A stretch of 64,000 nucleotides of DNA, from assembly GCA_017849585.1 (NCBI GenBank), contig JAFIGT010000035.1:49425-113424 (forward strand), in the 5' to 3' direction. The translations under genes were made by a program, and so were the position numbers. The notes below the pieces were generated by a model. It did not search any database. It saw only the letters and a program-made list of their open reading frames with translations, and was not told the DNA's origin. This document shows, in pieces, positions 1 through 9,411 of this stretch. Positions within the stretch are counted from its first letter, which is position 1; each line of letters starts with the position of its first letter. Source of the DNA: Verrucomicrobium sp. (lineage in GTDB: Bacteria; Verrucomicrobiota; Verrucomicrobiia; Methylacidiphilales; UBA1321).

Positions 1-2
1 AT

Positions 3-3000
3 CAGGAAATTCCCTTTGAGCGGCTCGTGCAGGAATTGCAACCCGAGCGCACACTGCGCAATCCGCTCTTCCAAGTCGTCTTCCTTTTGCAAGATACACC
101 GCCCGATCGCTGGCCGATCTCCCATTTCCAGATCGAGCCGTACGCGCTCGAATGGACGACTACGCGCATGGATTTGGAGTTGCATCTGAGCGATGCCGAA
201 GAGGGGATTCACGGCGTCATGTATTACGACCGCTCGCTTTTTTCCAGCGGAACAATGGAACGCGTGGCACATCAGTTGGAGCGGATTTTACAACAGGTCG
301 CGGTTGCGCCTGATCAACCGCTTTCGGAGATTCGTCTCATCGACGATCAGGAGCGAGACCGCTTGCTCCAACAGGGTAGTCAGAACGAAACGGCCACCAG
401 CGTCCGCTCCATTTTGGAAGTGTGGAATGAGACAATCCGACTTCATTCCGACCATGTCAGCGTGCATTGCGGCGAACGTATTCTCACTTATGCGGAATTT
501 GACGCGCAGGCCAATCGTCTCGCCCGGCTTCTCTGCGCGAAAGGCGTGCGGCCCGAATCACGCGTAGCGCTCTTGATGGGACGACGGCCGGAAACTATCG
601 TGGCGATGATCGCCGTGCTCAAGGCGGGCGGCGCTTACGTGCCGCTCGATCCGGAGCACCCGGCGGAACGCTTGCAATGGATGATCGATGATGCGGCGCC
701 CCTGTTCGTTCTGACCGATGGCGCTTATTTCGAGATGGATCACCTCGTGTTGGATTGGGACGAGGCGATGCGTGAGGCTGCCGCGCTCGATGCCACGCCG
801 TTACCGGTGGTGGCGCGTGGGGACAATCTGGCTTACCTGATTTATACATCTGGCTCCACCGGCTTGCCCAAGGGTGCGGCGATCACACACGGCAATCTCG
901 GTCACGCCGCGGACGCGTTGGCCAAGGCCTACACTGTGCGACCCGATTCGAGCGTCATGCAACTGGCGACGTTCACTTTCGACGCCTCGGTGGCCGAGCT
1001 CTTCATGGCCTTCGCGGTCGGGGCACGGCTGTTGATGCCTGCGACCAAGGATGAGTTGGTGGGCCAATCACTCTGGCAGTTGCTGAAAAAAGAGCAGGTT
1101 TCGCATCTGCAAATCACGCCGTCCGCGCTTGCGTTGCTGCCGGTGCAACCCTGGCCCGGATTGGAAGCGTTGATCGTCGTCGGCGAAGCGTTTCCGAAAG
1201 AACTTGCTGAAACGTGGCGCGCGCATGCGCGATTGATCAATGGCTATGGCCCGACCGAGGGAACGATTTGCGCAACGTGCGCCACCGAATGGGCGGTCAA
1301 TACGCAACCACCGATCGGCCGCCCGATCGAGCGCGTGACGGTTTATCTACTCGATAATGCGATGCAGCCGGTGCCTGTCGGTGCACCGGGCGAAATCTAT
1401 ATTGGCGGCGCAGGCGTGGCGCGTGGGTATTGGGAGCGAGTGGAATTGACCGCAGCGCGTTTCGTGCCAGATCCGTTCCATCCGCAGGAGGGGAAGCGAT
1501 TGTATCGCACTGGTGATCGCGGTCGTTGGCGCGCGGATGGACAAGTCGAATTCCTCGGTCGAGTGGACGACCAGGTGAAGATTCGCGGGCAGCGCATCGA
1601 GTTGGGTGAAATTACAGCGGCTCTGTTGTCGCACTCCGGCGTGCGCGAAGCCGCCGTGCGCGTGGTGGAAGGCGAAGGCCGCGAAGCCACCTTGGTCGGC
1701 TATGTTGTGGCGGCGGAAGACGGCGAAGCCTTGAGCTATGGTCACGTTGCGGACTGGCAGCGACTGTACGATGGCCTGATGACGCAGCCGCACGCGGAAG
1801 CCACTTCGACTTTCAATATCAATGGGTGGAACAGTCTTTATACAGGTGGACCGCTTCCGGCGGAGACCATGCGCGTCTGGCAGCAGTCGATCACCCGGCA
1901 GATTCTGGCGTTGCAACCGCGCCGCGTTCTCGAAATTGGTTGCGGCAGCGGCCTGATGCTTTTCCCTGTCGCGCCGCATTGCGAAAGCTACTGGGGCACC
2001 GACCTCTCGCAAGCCACGTTGCAGCGGCTCGAGCGCGTCGTGCAGGAGCAGGGACTCAAGCAGGTCAAGCTCTGGCATCGTCCCGCCGACCAGTGGGATG
2101 ATTTTGTCGGGACGAGTGTCGATACCGTGGTGTTGAACTCGGTCGTGCAATATTTCCCCACACTCGATTACCTGCGGCAGGTGCTAGTGCAGGCCTTGCG
2201 CGTGGTGGCGCCGGGCGGACGCATTTTCCTTGGCGATGTGCGGCATCTCGAATTGCTGGAAGCTTTGTATGCCTCCGTGGAATTGGCTCGCGCCGGGGAG
2301 AGTGCCAGTCGCGAGGAATTGCGCCGTCGCGTCGCGTCGCGTCTGGAACGCGAGGAAGAGCTGGCGATCAGTCCCGCCTTCTTCCGCAACTTGACGGAGT
2401 TCAGCTCACGCCTGAAGCGGATTGAAATCCGGCCGCGCGGGGGAGTGGCCAACGAGCTTTCCAAATTTCGCTACGATGTCGTCCTGCATGTGGATGATGC
2501 GGCGGAAACGATGGAATCATTCGGCTGGTCCGTCGAGGTGGAGAAGGCGCTCGTCCGTGATTGGCAGACATTGCTGTGGATACGCGATGAATTGATCGCT
2601 CCCGAGGTACGGACCGCAGGCGAGTGGCGCTCTCGAATCGAGCAGATACCAGAGCGCTTCACGGCGGAAGAACGGGTGGCCTTGCTCGCGGAGAAGATGG
2701 TGGAAGGCCGAGCGTTTTCCAATCATCCGCTGCACCACCGCTCCCGCGAACAACTCATTGTCGCCTTGCGCACCCACTTGCGCCGCACCTTGCCTTCGGT
2801 GATGGTGCCATCGCACCTTCAGGTGCTGGATCGGATGCCGCTCACCGTGGGCGGGAAAATTGATTTACGCCGCCTGCCCGTGCCGGTCACGCAGGCGAAC
2901 CGGGTGGACCGCGCCCCGGTGCAGCCGCGTCATCCGATGGAAGATCTCGTCGCCTCGGCCTACGCGGAAGTGCTCGGCCTGGAGCGGGTGGGCCCGACGG

Positions 3001-4055
3001 ATAATTTCTTCGAGCTCGGCGGTCACTCGTTACTCGCGTACAGTCTCATGGAGAAGTTGCGGCAGCGCACAGGCCGCGAACTTTCGCTCACACGTTTCTT
3101 TACCGGCCCCACGGTGGAACAGGTCGCGGCGAATTTGTTGGAACAGACGCGCGAGGTGGCGTGGTCGCCGCTGGTGCCGATTCAGACCTCGGGGCAGGAG
3201 CCGCCTTTCTTTTGCGTGGCGCCGATTTTGGGCACGGTCTTTCCGTACTTCGAACTCGCCCGTCAGCTCGGTCCAAATCAGCCATTCTATGGATTGCAAC
3301 CGCGCGGCCTCGACGGCAAACAGGCTCCGCATGATTCCATCGAAGCGATGGCCAAAGAATTCGCCGAGGCGATTCGTTCCGTCCAGCCGCAAGGGCCGTA
3401 CCGGGTCGGCGGCTGGTCGTTCGGTTCGCCAGTCGCGTTTGAAACGGCGCATCAACTGGAAGCAATGGGGCAAAGCGTGTCGGTGGTCATCAGTCTCGAC
3501 GGCGCCTTGCCCACACCGCGACAAATCATGCCGCGGAGCAGTCTGGCCAAAGGTGTGTGGTGGGGAATGACCGCCTTGTTCCGTCAAACGCTTCCCTATC
3601 TCGGCGATTACCTGTATCTCGCCGCGCAGTCGTCGCGGCTGCTGCGTCCGGAATCCGCTGCTTCGCGTCAGCCGTGGTCTTTCACCGCATGGATTGGTGA
3701 ACAGCTGGGCCGCCTCGGTGGCGCTCCGGTTGTATCCAAGCAGTCGCGACTCTTGCTCGTGGAGCAACCGCTGTGGCGTGGCATGTTTGCGGTGTTCCGC
3801 GCCAATCTGCGCGCCTTGCGGGGCTATCGTCCGCAGCCGATTCACGCGCCGCTGATTCTGTTCTATAGCGAGGCCAGCCCCGTGGGCCGTCAGCCGCTGG
3901 ATACCTGGCGCGGGATGTCGCCAGCCATTGAAGAAGTGCCCGCTTCGGGCGAGCACATGACCATGCTGCGGTCGCCCCATGTTGAAGGCCTCGCGAAAGT
4001 GTTGCGCCTGAAATTCGATGCGGCCGTTACAGTCCGCTCCACGACCGGGTCGTGA
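3..4055 (+). CDS. Nonribosomal peptide synthetase, C-terminal part (C remnant - A with inserted MT - PCP - TE)
   Basis: The gene is open to the left edge, so its start lies outside the window. Residues are counted from the Met codon at 27. A condensation-domain tail (motif RNPLFQVVF near residue 11) is followed by an adenylation domain (YTSGSTGLPKG at 273, NGYGPTE at 405, YRTGD at 493, GRVDDQVKIRGQRIELGE at 511). A SAM methyltransferase (VLEIGCGSG at 634) interrupts the A domain before its last motif (GGKIDL at 942). A carrier domain (LGGHS, Ser1001) and a type I thioesterase (GWSFG, Ser1131, and a late GEHMTM histidine) end the protein. The binding-pocket residues, aligned by eye to GrsA, read D-A-A-I-I-V-G-I-C-K, which I cannot tie to a substrate. 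The enzyme should add one probably N-methylated residue and release the peptide. Its last 29 bases overlap the convergent phosphopantetheinyl transferase gene. Confidence 0.93.
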   Translation, partial: QEIPFERLVQELQPERTLRNPLFQVVFLLQDTPPDRWPISHFQIEPYALEWTTTRMDLELHLSDAEEGIHGVMYYDRSLFSSGTMERVAHQLERILQQVAVAPDQPLSEIRLIDDQERDRLLQQGSQNETATSVRSILEVWNETIRLHSDHVSVHCGERILTYAEFDAQANRLARLLCAKGVRPESRVALLMGRRPETIVAMIAVLKAGGAYVPLDPEHPAERLQWMIDDAAPLFVLTDGAYFEMDHLVLDWDEAMREAAALDATPLPVVARGDNLAYLIYTSGSTGLPKGAAITHGNLGHAADALAKAYTVRPDSSVMQLATFTFDASVAELFMAFAVGARLLMPATKDELVGQSLWQLLKKEQVSHLQITPSALALLPVQPWPGLEALIVVGEAFPKELAETWRAHARLINGYGPTEGTICATCATEWAVNTQPPIGRPIERVTVYLLDNAMQPVPVGAPGEIYIGGAGVARGYWERVELTAARFVPDPFHPQEGKRLYRTGDRGRWRADGQVEFLGRVDDQVKIRGQRIELGEITAALLSHSGVREAAVRVVEGEGREATLVGYVVAAEDGEALSYGHVADWQRLYDGLMTQPHAEATSTFNINGWNSLYTGGPLPAETMRVWQQSITRQILALQPRRVLEIGCGSGLMLFPVAPHCESYWGTDLSQATLQRLERVVQEQGLKQVKLWHRPADQWDDFVGTSVDTVVLNSVVQYFPTLDYLRQVLVQALRVVAPGGRIFLGDVRHLELLEALYASVELARAGESASREELRRRVASRLEREEELAISPAFFRNLTEFSSRLKRIEIRPRGGVANELSKFRYDVVLHVDDAAETMESFGWSVEVEKALVRDWQTLLWIRDELIAPEVRTAGEWRSRIEQIPERFTAEERVALLAEKMVEGRAFSNHPLHHRSREQLIVALRTHLRRTLPSVMVPSHLQVLDRMPLTVGGKIDLRRLPVPVTQANRVDRAPVQPRHPMEDLVASAYAEVLGLERVGPTDNFFELGGHSLLAYSLMEKLRQRTGRELSLTRFFTGPTVEQVAANLLEQTREVAWSPLVPIQTSGQEPPFFCVAPILGTVFPYFELARQLGPNQPFYGLQPRGLDGKQAPHDSIEAMAKEFAEAIRSVQPQGPYRVGGWSFGSPVAFETAHQLEAMGQSVSVVISLDGALPTPRQIMPRSSLAKGVWWGMTALFRQTLPYLGDYLYLAAQSSRLLRPESAASRQPWSFTAWIGEQLGRLGGAPVVSKQSRLLLVEQPLWRGMFAVFRANLRALRGYRPQPIHAPLILFYSEASPVGRQPLDTWRGMSPAIEEVPASGEHMTMLRSPHVEGLAKVLRLKFDAAVTVRSTTGS

Positions 4056-4728
4056 CGGTCCAGTCCAGTCCTTCGACCGCCAGCGCGGCGGCGTATTCGG
4101 GTGCGCAGGGGAGATCACTCACGCGCCAACGCGTCACTTCAGCCTGGGCGAAGCGCGTGGCGAGCAGGACTGAGGTGCAACCCGATTCCAGCGACACATC
4201 AAACTCTGCCAGAGGGAGCGAAAGCCCGTTGCCGCGCGCTTTCAAAAAGGCTTCCTTGCGCGTCCAGATTCGGAAGAATGCCGGGGTTTGTTCTGCAGCG
4301 GGAAGTTGAAAGAGAGCGTTCGATTCGCTCTTGGAAAAAAAACGCGTCGCGACCGTGGCGAGATCGGGCAGGGTTTTGATTTGCTCCACATCGACGCCCA
4401 CTTCGTAATCGGGGCTGATCGCCACCAGCGCGAGATCACCGGAGTGCGAGAGATTGAAGTGCACACCGCCATGCGGTGGTTCCAGTTGCGGTTTTTCCCA
4501 GCCGTTTTGCCGAATCATGATGTCACCAGGAGCAAGCGAAACATGTTGTGTCAGCAAAGATCGTAACGCCGCGTGACTGATCACGTAGCGTTGCCGGTCC
4601 CGCTCGAAATGAAAGGCGTCCGCCTTCGTGCGTTCGGCGGTGGAGAGGAGCGCGCGGCAGTCTTCGATCTGCGCGAGGTGCTTGGTCCAGGAGATGCACC
4701 AGACTTCCACCGTGCTGGGGCTAGTCAT
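4027..4728 (-). CDS. 4'-phosphopantetheinyl transferase, Sfp type
   Basis: This 233-residue protein would move the phosphopantetheine arm of CoA onto the serine of carrier proteins. The family's Mg-binding motif VGVDVE (Asp113) and the WTRKEAFLKARGNGL block (residues 155-169) are intact, and FNLSHSGDLA (91-100) matches the conserved pre-motif. The length is usual for the Sfp/Gsp/HetI group. It is convergent with the nonribosomal peptide synthetase and overlaps its 3' end, so that synthetase's carrier domain is its likely substrate. The ATG at 4728 overlaps the stop codon of the upstream LacI-type regulator by eight bases, suggesting translational coupling with that gene. Confidence 0.93.
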   Translation of the reverse strand: MTSPSTVEVWCISWTKHLAQIEDCRALLSTAERTKADAFHFERDRQRYVISHAALRSLLTQHVSLAPGDIMIRQNGWEKPQLEPPHGGVHFNLSHSGDLALVAISPDYEVGVDVEQIKTLPDLATVATRFFSKSESNALFQLPAAEQTPAFFRIWTRKEAFLKARGNGLSLPLAEFDVSLESGCTSVLLATRFAQAEVTRWRVSDLPCAPEYAAALAVEGLDWTVTTRSWSGL

Positions 4729-5740
4729 GGACCGCCGCGGTCGAGTGCCGCACGATGAGCGGAATTGGCAGCGGGGTTGTCGTGTAGGCCTCTGCGGAAT
4801 CCGATTCGTCCTTCTTTTCGTCGATCTGGCGCAGGAGCAGTTTCAAGCCTTCCGCGCCGCACGCATAGAGCGGACTTTGCATCACTGTGAGTGCGGGTTC
4901 GGATAGGGAGAGCGTCGTGGCGCTTTCAAACGCGATAACGGATAGATCGCGCGGAATGGAGAGGCCCATGTTCTTGCTCTCGGAGATGAAGCCCGCAGCG
5001 AGGTTATCGTTGCTGATGACCACTCCCGTGGGCCGTTCGTGCGGCGAGAGGAGTTGCAGCGCGGCGGAGCGGCCCGAGTCGGTCAGGTCATTGCTGAATT
5101 GCACGTGCTTGGCATTCTCGGTCAGTCCGGCCTTGCGCATGGCTTCCATGTAACCGCTGTGGATTTCGTGATGGCTGCGATCGGTGATGTCAAAGGAGAC
5201 CAGCGCGATGCGGCGATGGCCGAGGGCGAGAAGATATTCCGTCGCGTCCATGCCGCCTTGATACGCATTCGTGAGAATCTGGCGTACGCCATCGTCCTGC
5301 AACTTGCGGCCCACCACCACATGCGGTTGACCAAGCTGATGCAGGTCCGAGGGCGGCAGATAGGCTTCATTCTGCGAAATGAGCAGGCAGCCGACGGCGC
5401 TTTTTTGGGCCACGAGTTGGCGCAATTCACGGCAGGAACATTGTTGATTGTCGAACGGGTGAATCGTCAGATCGTACTTCAATCGAAAGGCCATGTCGGC
5501 GATGCCGCTGAGGATGACGGAGACGTAGCCGCTCTTGAAAACACCCGGATAGGAGGGGACGAGAATCAGAATGTTATTGCGATCCGCCGCCGACCAGCGC
5601 GGCTGGAATTTCATTTCATCCATCGCGAGGCGGATGCGTTGTGCGGTCTCGGGTTTGACACCGGGGCGGCCATTGAGCACGCGGGAAACGGTGGCGGGAG
5701 AAGTGCCGCAAGCTTGGGCGATGTCGTAGATGGAAGGCAT
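4721..5740 (-). CDS. LacI-family transcriptional regulator
   Basis: The N-terminus MPSIYDIAQACGTSPATVSR is the LacI helix-turn-helix, with the hinge helix after it. The rest is a periplasmic-binding-protein-like effector domain. The start at 5740 is chosen because the HTH begins there; an in-frame extension to 5809 would add 23 residues without family support. The regulator is divergent from a secreted glycosidase with a perfect palindrome between them, so it probably controls that gene and itself in response to a sugar. The stop codon overlaps the start of the phosphopantetheinyl transferase gene, an unusual partner for a sugar regulator. Confidence 0.92.
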   Translation of the reverse strand: MPSIYDIAQACGTSPATVSRVLNGRPGVKPETAQRIRLAMDEMKFQPRWSAADRNNILILVPSYPGVFKSGYVSVILSGIADMAFRLKYDLTIHPFDNQQCSCRELRQLVAQKSAVGCLLISQNEAYLPPSDLHQLGQPHVVVGRKLQDDGVRQILTNAYQGGMDATEYLLALGHRRIALVSFDITDRSHHEIHSGYMEAMRKAGLTENAKHVQFSNDLTDSGRSAALQLLSPHERPTGVVISNDNLAAGFISESKNMGLSIPRDLSVIAFESATTLSLSEPALTVMQSPLYACGAEGLKLLLRQIDEKKDESDSAEAYTTTPLPIPLIVRHSTAAVHD

Positions 5741-5821
5741 GGAAGTGAAAGGGAGGAAACTTTTTTGGCTTGCGGAACGATACCGAGGGAAGCCGCAAAA
5801 GAGAAACAAATTAAATTAATA

Positions 5822-5850
5822 TTGAAATTAATTGAAACGTTTCACATAGT
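5822..5850 (+). promoter_or_regulatory. LacI-type operator inside a probable promoter
   Basis: The 12-base perfect palindrome TGAAACGTTTCA at 5833-5844 has the central CG of LacI/CcpA-type operators. It lies within a possible promoter: TTGAAA at 5822-5827, a 17-base spacer, then CATAGT at 5845-5850. The glycosidase ATG at 5857 is only seven bases after this -10, so if the promoter is real the message would be almost leaderless. The operator is seen directly; the promoter assignment is tentative. Confidence 0.7.
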
Positions 5851-5856
5851 ACCAGA

Positions 5857-7440
5857 ATGCGTCCCGTTTCACTTTTATCCTGGGGTTTATCCCTTCTTGT
5901 CCTTTCTTCCGCATTGGGGCTTCGCCTCGTTGCTGCAGTCGAAAAAGCACCGCAACCGGGCGACGAATATCGCGGGGTCAACATCAAGGAAAGCGCCTGG
6001 CGCTCCGGCAATCCGGGAACGGTCGTACCTGCCAATGTGCGCATCGATGAAACCGTCGTGATCAAACCGTTCGGCAAACAACTCTTCGGTTACAACTTTG
6101 ACTGGGAGGGGAATAGTCACATTCTGCCTGACCCGAAGACGGGCGGAATCGATCCCCGCGCGGCCGAACTCCTGCAGGGCGTACCGTTTCCGCTCAATCG
6201 TTTTGCCGGGGGCGAGTCGCAACGTTTTGCCTGGAAAGGGACCATCGGGCCGGTGGATCAACGTCCAGAACAGTTGTTGTGGAAATGGGCCAAGCCACAT
6301 CGCGTCCTGCCGGGCTTGCTCGAAACCTGGCAATGGATTCATCGTCTCGATCCAAAGGCGGAACTGACCTGGGTGCCGAACCTCGATCAGGAACTCGACA
6401 GCAACTATGCCGAACTCGCCGCGTTTCTCACCGGCCAGCCGGACAGCGTGCCGCCCGAAGTGAAGGCGTGGGCGCAGCGTCGTATCGATCTCGGCGTGAA
6501 GGACCCGATCCCGGTTGCGATCTGGGAAATCGGTAATGAGATGGACATCGTCGGCCAGCCGCGCTGGACGATTGCCCGTTACCTCGCGGCCTGCAAAAAA
6601 GCGATTCGCGAAATCCGCACCGTCGACAAGCATGGCAAGATCGCGGTCACCGCTGCTTCCGCCCCATGGAATCCCGGTTACGCCGTGCCCGGCCAGCCGT
6701 GGCAACAGTGGCATCGCGAGCTGTTGCGCGAGCTTGGTCCGCAACTCGACTACATTGTTTTTCATCCCTACTACAGCGGCTATCCGACCGCCATGATGGA
6801 GCGTTGTCTCGACGAAATTCGCGATGACATCAAGAAAATCACCGGCTCGGATCGCATCAAGCTCTACATATCCGAGCATGCCCGCTGGCCCGATCTGGAA
6901 AAGAAACGGTACTATCAATCGCACAGTCTAGAAGGTTGTCTCGCCGCGTCGCAATTTCTCTTACGTTGCTTAAACCGGCCCGATGTCGGCCCGGCGAATT
7001 ATCATAGCTTCAGTTCGTTCCCGTGGGGCATGATTTATCGCGACAAAAATTCCGGCCAGTTGTACGCCACCGGCCTTGCGGATCTATTCCGCCTTTATGG
7101 CAAGATCCCCGGCGGTGACGTCGTTCAGGTGGCGCTCGATGGTGCCATGACGGACCCGACGAAAGACGATCTATCACTGACAGCGGGAGCGGTACGCGAT
7201 GGCAAGACTCTCTATGTGGCGGTCACGAACATGGGCCCGGCGCGCGCCGTGACTCTGTCGACAAAACGACCGCTAAAACTGGCTGAAGCGTGGATCTTCA
7301 CCGGGGCGGGACCCGATGCGTACAATCGTTACGGGCAACAGGAGATTACGCTTGCGCCGTGGACCGCTCTCAAAAAGGGAATCGTTGTCGACAAACTCGA
7401 CGTTCCCTCCGGGGCGCTCCTGTTATTGAAACTGGAGTAG
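5857..7440 (+). CDS. Secreted glycoside hydrolase, GH51-like (clan GH-A)
   Basis: This 527-residue protein has an N-terminal signal peptide (hydrophobic residues about 8-27). The central part looks like a clan GH-A barrel: WEIGNEMD places the acid/base at Glu228 and LYISEHARW places a nucleophile at Glu340, the spacing expected for retaining alpha-L-arabinofuranosidase-like enzymes. A C-terminal beta region (about 430-527) fits the GH51 accessory domain. It probably trims plant polysaccharide side chains in the periplasm or outside the cell. GH39 or GH79 is an alternative. The divergent LacI regulator and operator point to sugar-inducible expression. Confidence 0.7.
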   Translation: MRPVSLLSWGLSLLVLSSALGLRLVAAVEKAPQPGDEYRGVNIKESAWRSGNPGTVVPANVRIDETVVIKPFGKQLFGYNFDWEGNSHILPDPKTGGIDPRAAELLQGVPFPLNRFAGGESQRFAWKGTIGPVDQRPEQLLWKWAKPHRVLPGLLETWQWIHRLDPKAELTWVPNLDQELDSNYAELAAFLTGQPDSVPPEVKAWAQRRIDLGVKDPIPVAIWEIGNEMDIVGQPRWTIARYLAACKKAIREIRTVDKHGKIAVTAASAPWNPGYAVPGQPWQQWHRELLRELGPQLDYIVFHPYYSGYPTAMMERCLDEIRDDIKKITGSDRIKLYISEHARWPDLEKKRYYQSHSLEGCLAASQFLLRCLNRPDVGPANYHSFSSFPWGMIYRDKNSGQLYATGLADLFRLYGKIPGGDVVQVALDGAMTDPTKDDLSLTAGAVRDGKTLYVAVTNMGPARAVTLSTKRPLKLAEAWIFTGAGPDAYNRYGQQEITLAPWTALKKGIVVDKLDVPSGALLLLKLE

Positions 7441-7504
7441 TCGCGGAATAGCGCCGCCTGTATATTTCGATTCCGTCACGGCGCGGAACCGGTATCGTGT
7501 CCGC

Positions 7505-7948
7505 ATGACTGATGGATCGACTGGCGCGGACCACTGGATCGTCACCCGTCGCCGGGTGGCGGCTGGCATGGCGCTGTTCTATTTCACCAATTCCGCGTTG
7601 ATTGCACCCGGCGGCTGGCCTGTATTCGGCGAAGTCGCCTTCGCGCTCGTCACCATCGGCTTGTGGTTCACTCCCTGGATTTGGGCGCGAGCCTGGTGGC
7701 TCTGGTGGCCCAGTTATCTGCTCTCCACCCTCATCAGCGTTGCTCTTGTGAAAGTGATTGTCGCCGCGTGGGTCATGCAATTCACGCATCCCGATGCGCC
7801 ACTTTTCAACTGGCCGGTAGGGCTGCTCTATCTTTTTCTCAGTGCCAGTGTCTTCGGCCTTTTTTGTATCTGGCAAACTAGTGCGCTTTTTGTTCACCGG
7901 GTGCAGCCGTGGTTCCGCAGCCTCCGGGGGCGAAGAAACAAAAAGTAA
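7505..7948 (+). CDS. Small polytopic membrane protein of unknown function
   Basis: This 147-residue protein has about four hydrophobic segments (near residues 18-36, 44-58, 66-92 and 104-128) rich in Trp and Phe, and a basic C-terminus (RSLRGRRNKK). I do not recognise a family. It sits 64 bases after the glycosidase on the same strand and is followed by another small membrane protein. The ATG at 7505 has no obvious Shine-Dalgarno sequence. Confidence 0.6.
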   Translation: MTDGSTGADHWIVTRRRVAAGMALFYFTNSALIAPGGWPVFGEVAFALVTIGLWFTPWIWARAWWLWWPSYLLSTLISVALVKVIVAAWVMQFTHPDAPLFNWPVGLLYLFLSASVFGLFCIWQTSALFVHRVQPWFRSLRGRRNKK

Positions 7949-8013
7949 TTCCGCGGGGCGGACTTGCGCGAAGGCTCAAACTGGGGAATCTTGAACCGTC
8001 TCATCGAGACACC

Positions 8014-8196
8014 ATGATTATGTCCCATGTGTATTCGAAACTTCTGGGGTTTTACGAGCGGCACCGCTTTCTGGTGATTCTCAGCGGAGTGGTCGCGGTC
8101 TATTTTCTCGTCGCGTGGACCACCGGCCTGTGCACCGTGTGCGGCGTGATTTCCCGCGTGGCCGGAGCCTCAGGTGGAGCAAGTTGCGCGCCGTGA
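8014..8196 (+). CDS. Small single-span membrane protein
   Basis: A 60-residue protein from the ATG at 8014, with one membrane segment (about residues 19-37) followed by a CTVC pair and a Gly/Ser/Cys-rich tail. The frame is open upstream to 7909, but that extension overlaps the preceding gene and is highly basic, so the shorter form is preferred. The function is unknown; the two close cysteines could bind a metal or form a disulfide. Confidence 0.45.
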   Translation: MIMSHVYSKLLGFYERHRFLVILSGVVAVYFLVAWTTGLCTVCGVISRVAGASGGASCAP

Positions 8197-8259
8197 GCGC
8201 GTTCCTTACGCATGCACGGGACTTGAAGTTTGGCCGTGGCATGTCACTTTGAATCGTCC

Positions 8260-9411
8260 ATGCGTAATACATTCGTTTACTTTCTCAGTCTCATTCTGGG
8301 TTGTTACACGCTCGCGAATTTCTATGTGATCTGGCGAAGCTGGGTCATGTTGCCCGGTATTGGGGTTTGGCGTTGGCTGATTGCCCTGGCGATTATTTTT
8401 CTGGCCATGGCCTATCCGCTGTCGCGTATCGCGGAATATCACCGGATGGTATGGTTCAGCTCTGTAAGCGTGTGGCTGGGAGTTTTCTGGATTGCGGCCA
8501 TTCTCTACTTCTTTTTGATTTTTCTCGGCCTGCATTTTTTCGACGCCCTGGTGTGGATCTTTGCCAAGGACGCCTGGGTGGAACGGTGGTTTGCGTGCCG
8601 CCCTCAGGTTTGGACTGGAGTGGTTGTGTTTGTCGCTGGGTTGCTGGCGTATGGTGCGTGGAATGCGAGTCATCCCCGCGTGGTGCGGCTGGAATGGACC
8701 TTGCCGCGCCTGCCTGCCGCTGCAACGCCGCTGAAGGTCGTCGCGCTTTCCGATCTTCACTGCGGTGTGATCATCGGTCGTGAGCAGGTGCAAAAAATCG
8801 TCACGATGATCAACGCGGAAAAGCCGGATGTGATTCTGCTGGCGGGCGATGTCATCGACGGGGACCTGGCTCCGGTTCAGGAACGAAAAATCGGTGAGGT
8901 GCTGCAGCAACTGCACGCCACGTACGGCGTCTATGCAGTGACGGGCAATCATGAATTCTTTGGCGGCGTGCAGCCATCAGTCGATTATCTCGAAGCGCAT
9001 GGCATTCGCGTGCTGCGTGACGAAGTGGTGCCGGTGGGCAACGCTTTCTTTCTGGTGGGCCGCGAGGACATCAGCGTGGTCCGCTACAAGCCGGAAGGGC
9101 GCGCCTCCCTCTCGGCTTTGCTGGGCCGGACGGATCGTTCCCTCCCGATCTTTGTGATGGATCACCAACCCGTGGCGCTCGACGAAGCGGAGCAGGCGGG
9201 GGCGGACGCGCAACTCTCCGGTCACACCCACGACGGTCAGTTCTGGCCGGTCAACTACATCCCGAAGTCACTTTTCAAACTGAGCTACGGCTACAAAAAA
9301 TTCGGTCCCCTCAACGCGTATGTGTCGTGCGGAGTGGGGACGTGGGGACCACCCGTGCGGATTGGGAATCACCCCGAGATTGTCGTCTTCACGCTCAAAC
9401 CTGCCAAGTGA
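8260..9411 (+). CDS. Membrane-anchored metallophosphoesterase (YkuE/YaeI-like)
   Basis: The first 145 residues hold about four membrane segments. The calcineurin-like domain follows, with all metal-ligand motifs in order: SDLHCG, GDVIDGD, GNHEF and GHTHDGQ. Proteins of this arrangement are predicted phosphohydrolases of lipids or cyclic nucleotides at the membrane; the substrate is not known. ATG 8260 is preferred over the upstream TTG at 8230 because it begins right before the first membrane helix. Its 3' end overlaps the convergent RND pump gene by 43 bases. Confidence 0.88.
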   Translation: MRNTFVYFLSLILGCYTLANFYVIWRSWVMLPGIGVWRWLIALAIIFLAMAYPLSRIAEYHRMVWFSSVSVWLGVFWIAAILYFFLIFLGLHFFDALVWIFAKDAWVERWFACRPQVWTGVVVFVAGLLAYGAWNASHPRVVRLEWTLPRLPAAATPLKVVALSDLHCGVIIGREQVQKIVTMINAEKPDVILLAGDVIDGDLAPVQERKIGEVLQQLHATYGVYAVTGNHEFFGGVQPSVDYLEAHGIRVLRDEVVPVGNAFFLVGREDISVVRYKPEGRASLSALLGRTDRSLPIFVMDHQPVALDEAEQAGADAQLSGHTHDGQFWPVNYIPKSLFKLSYGYKKFGPLNAYVSCGVGTWGPPVRIGNHPEIVVFTLKPAK

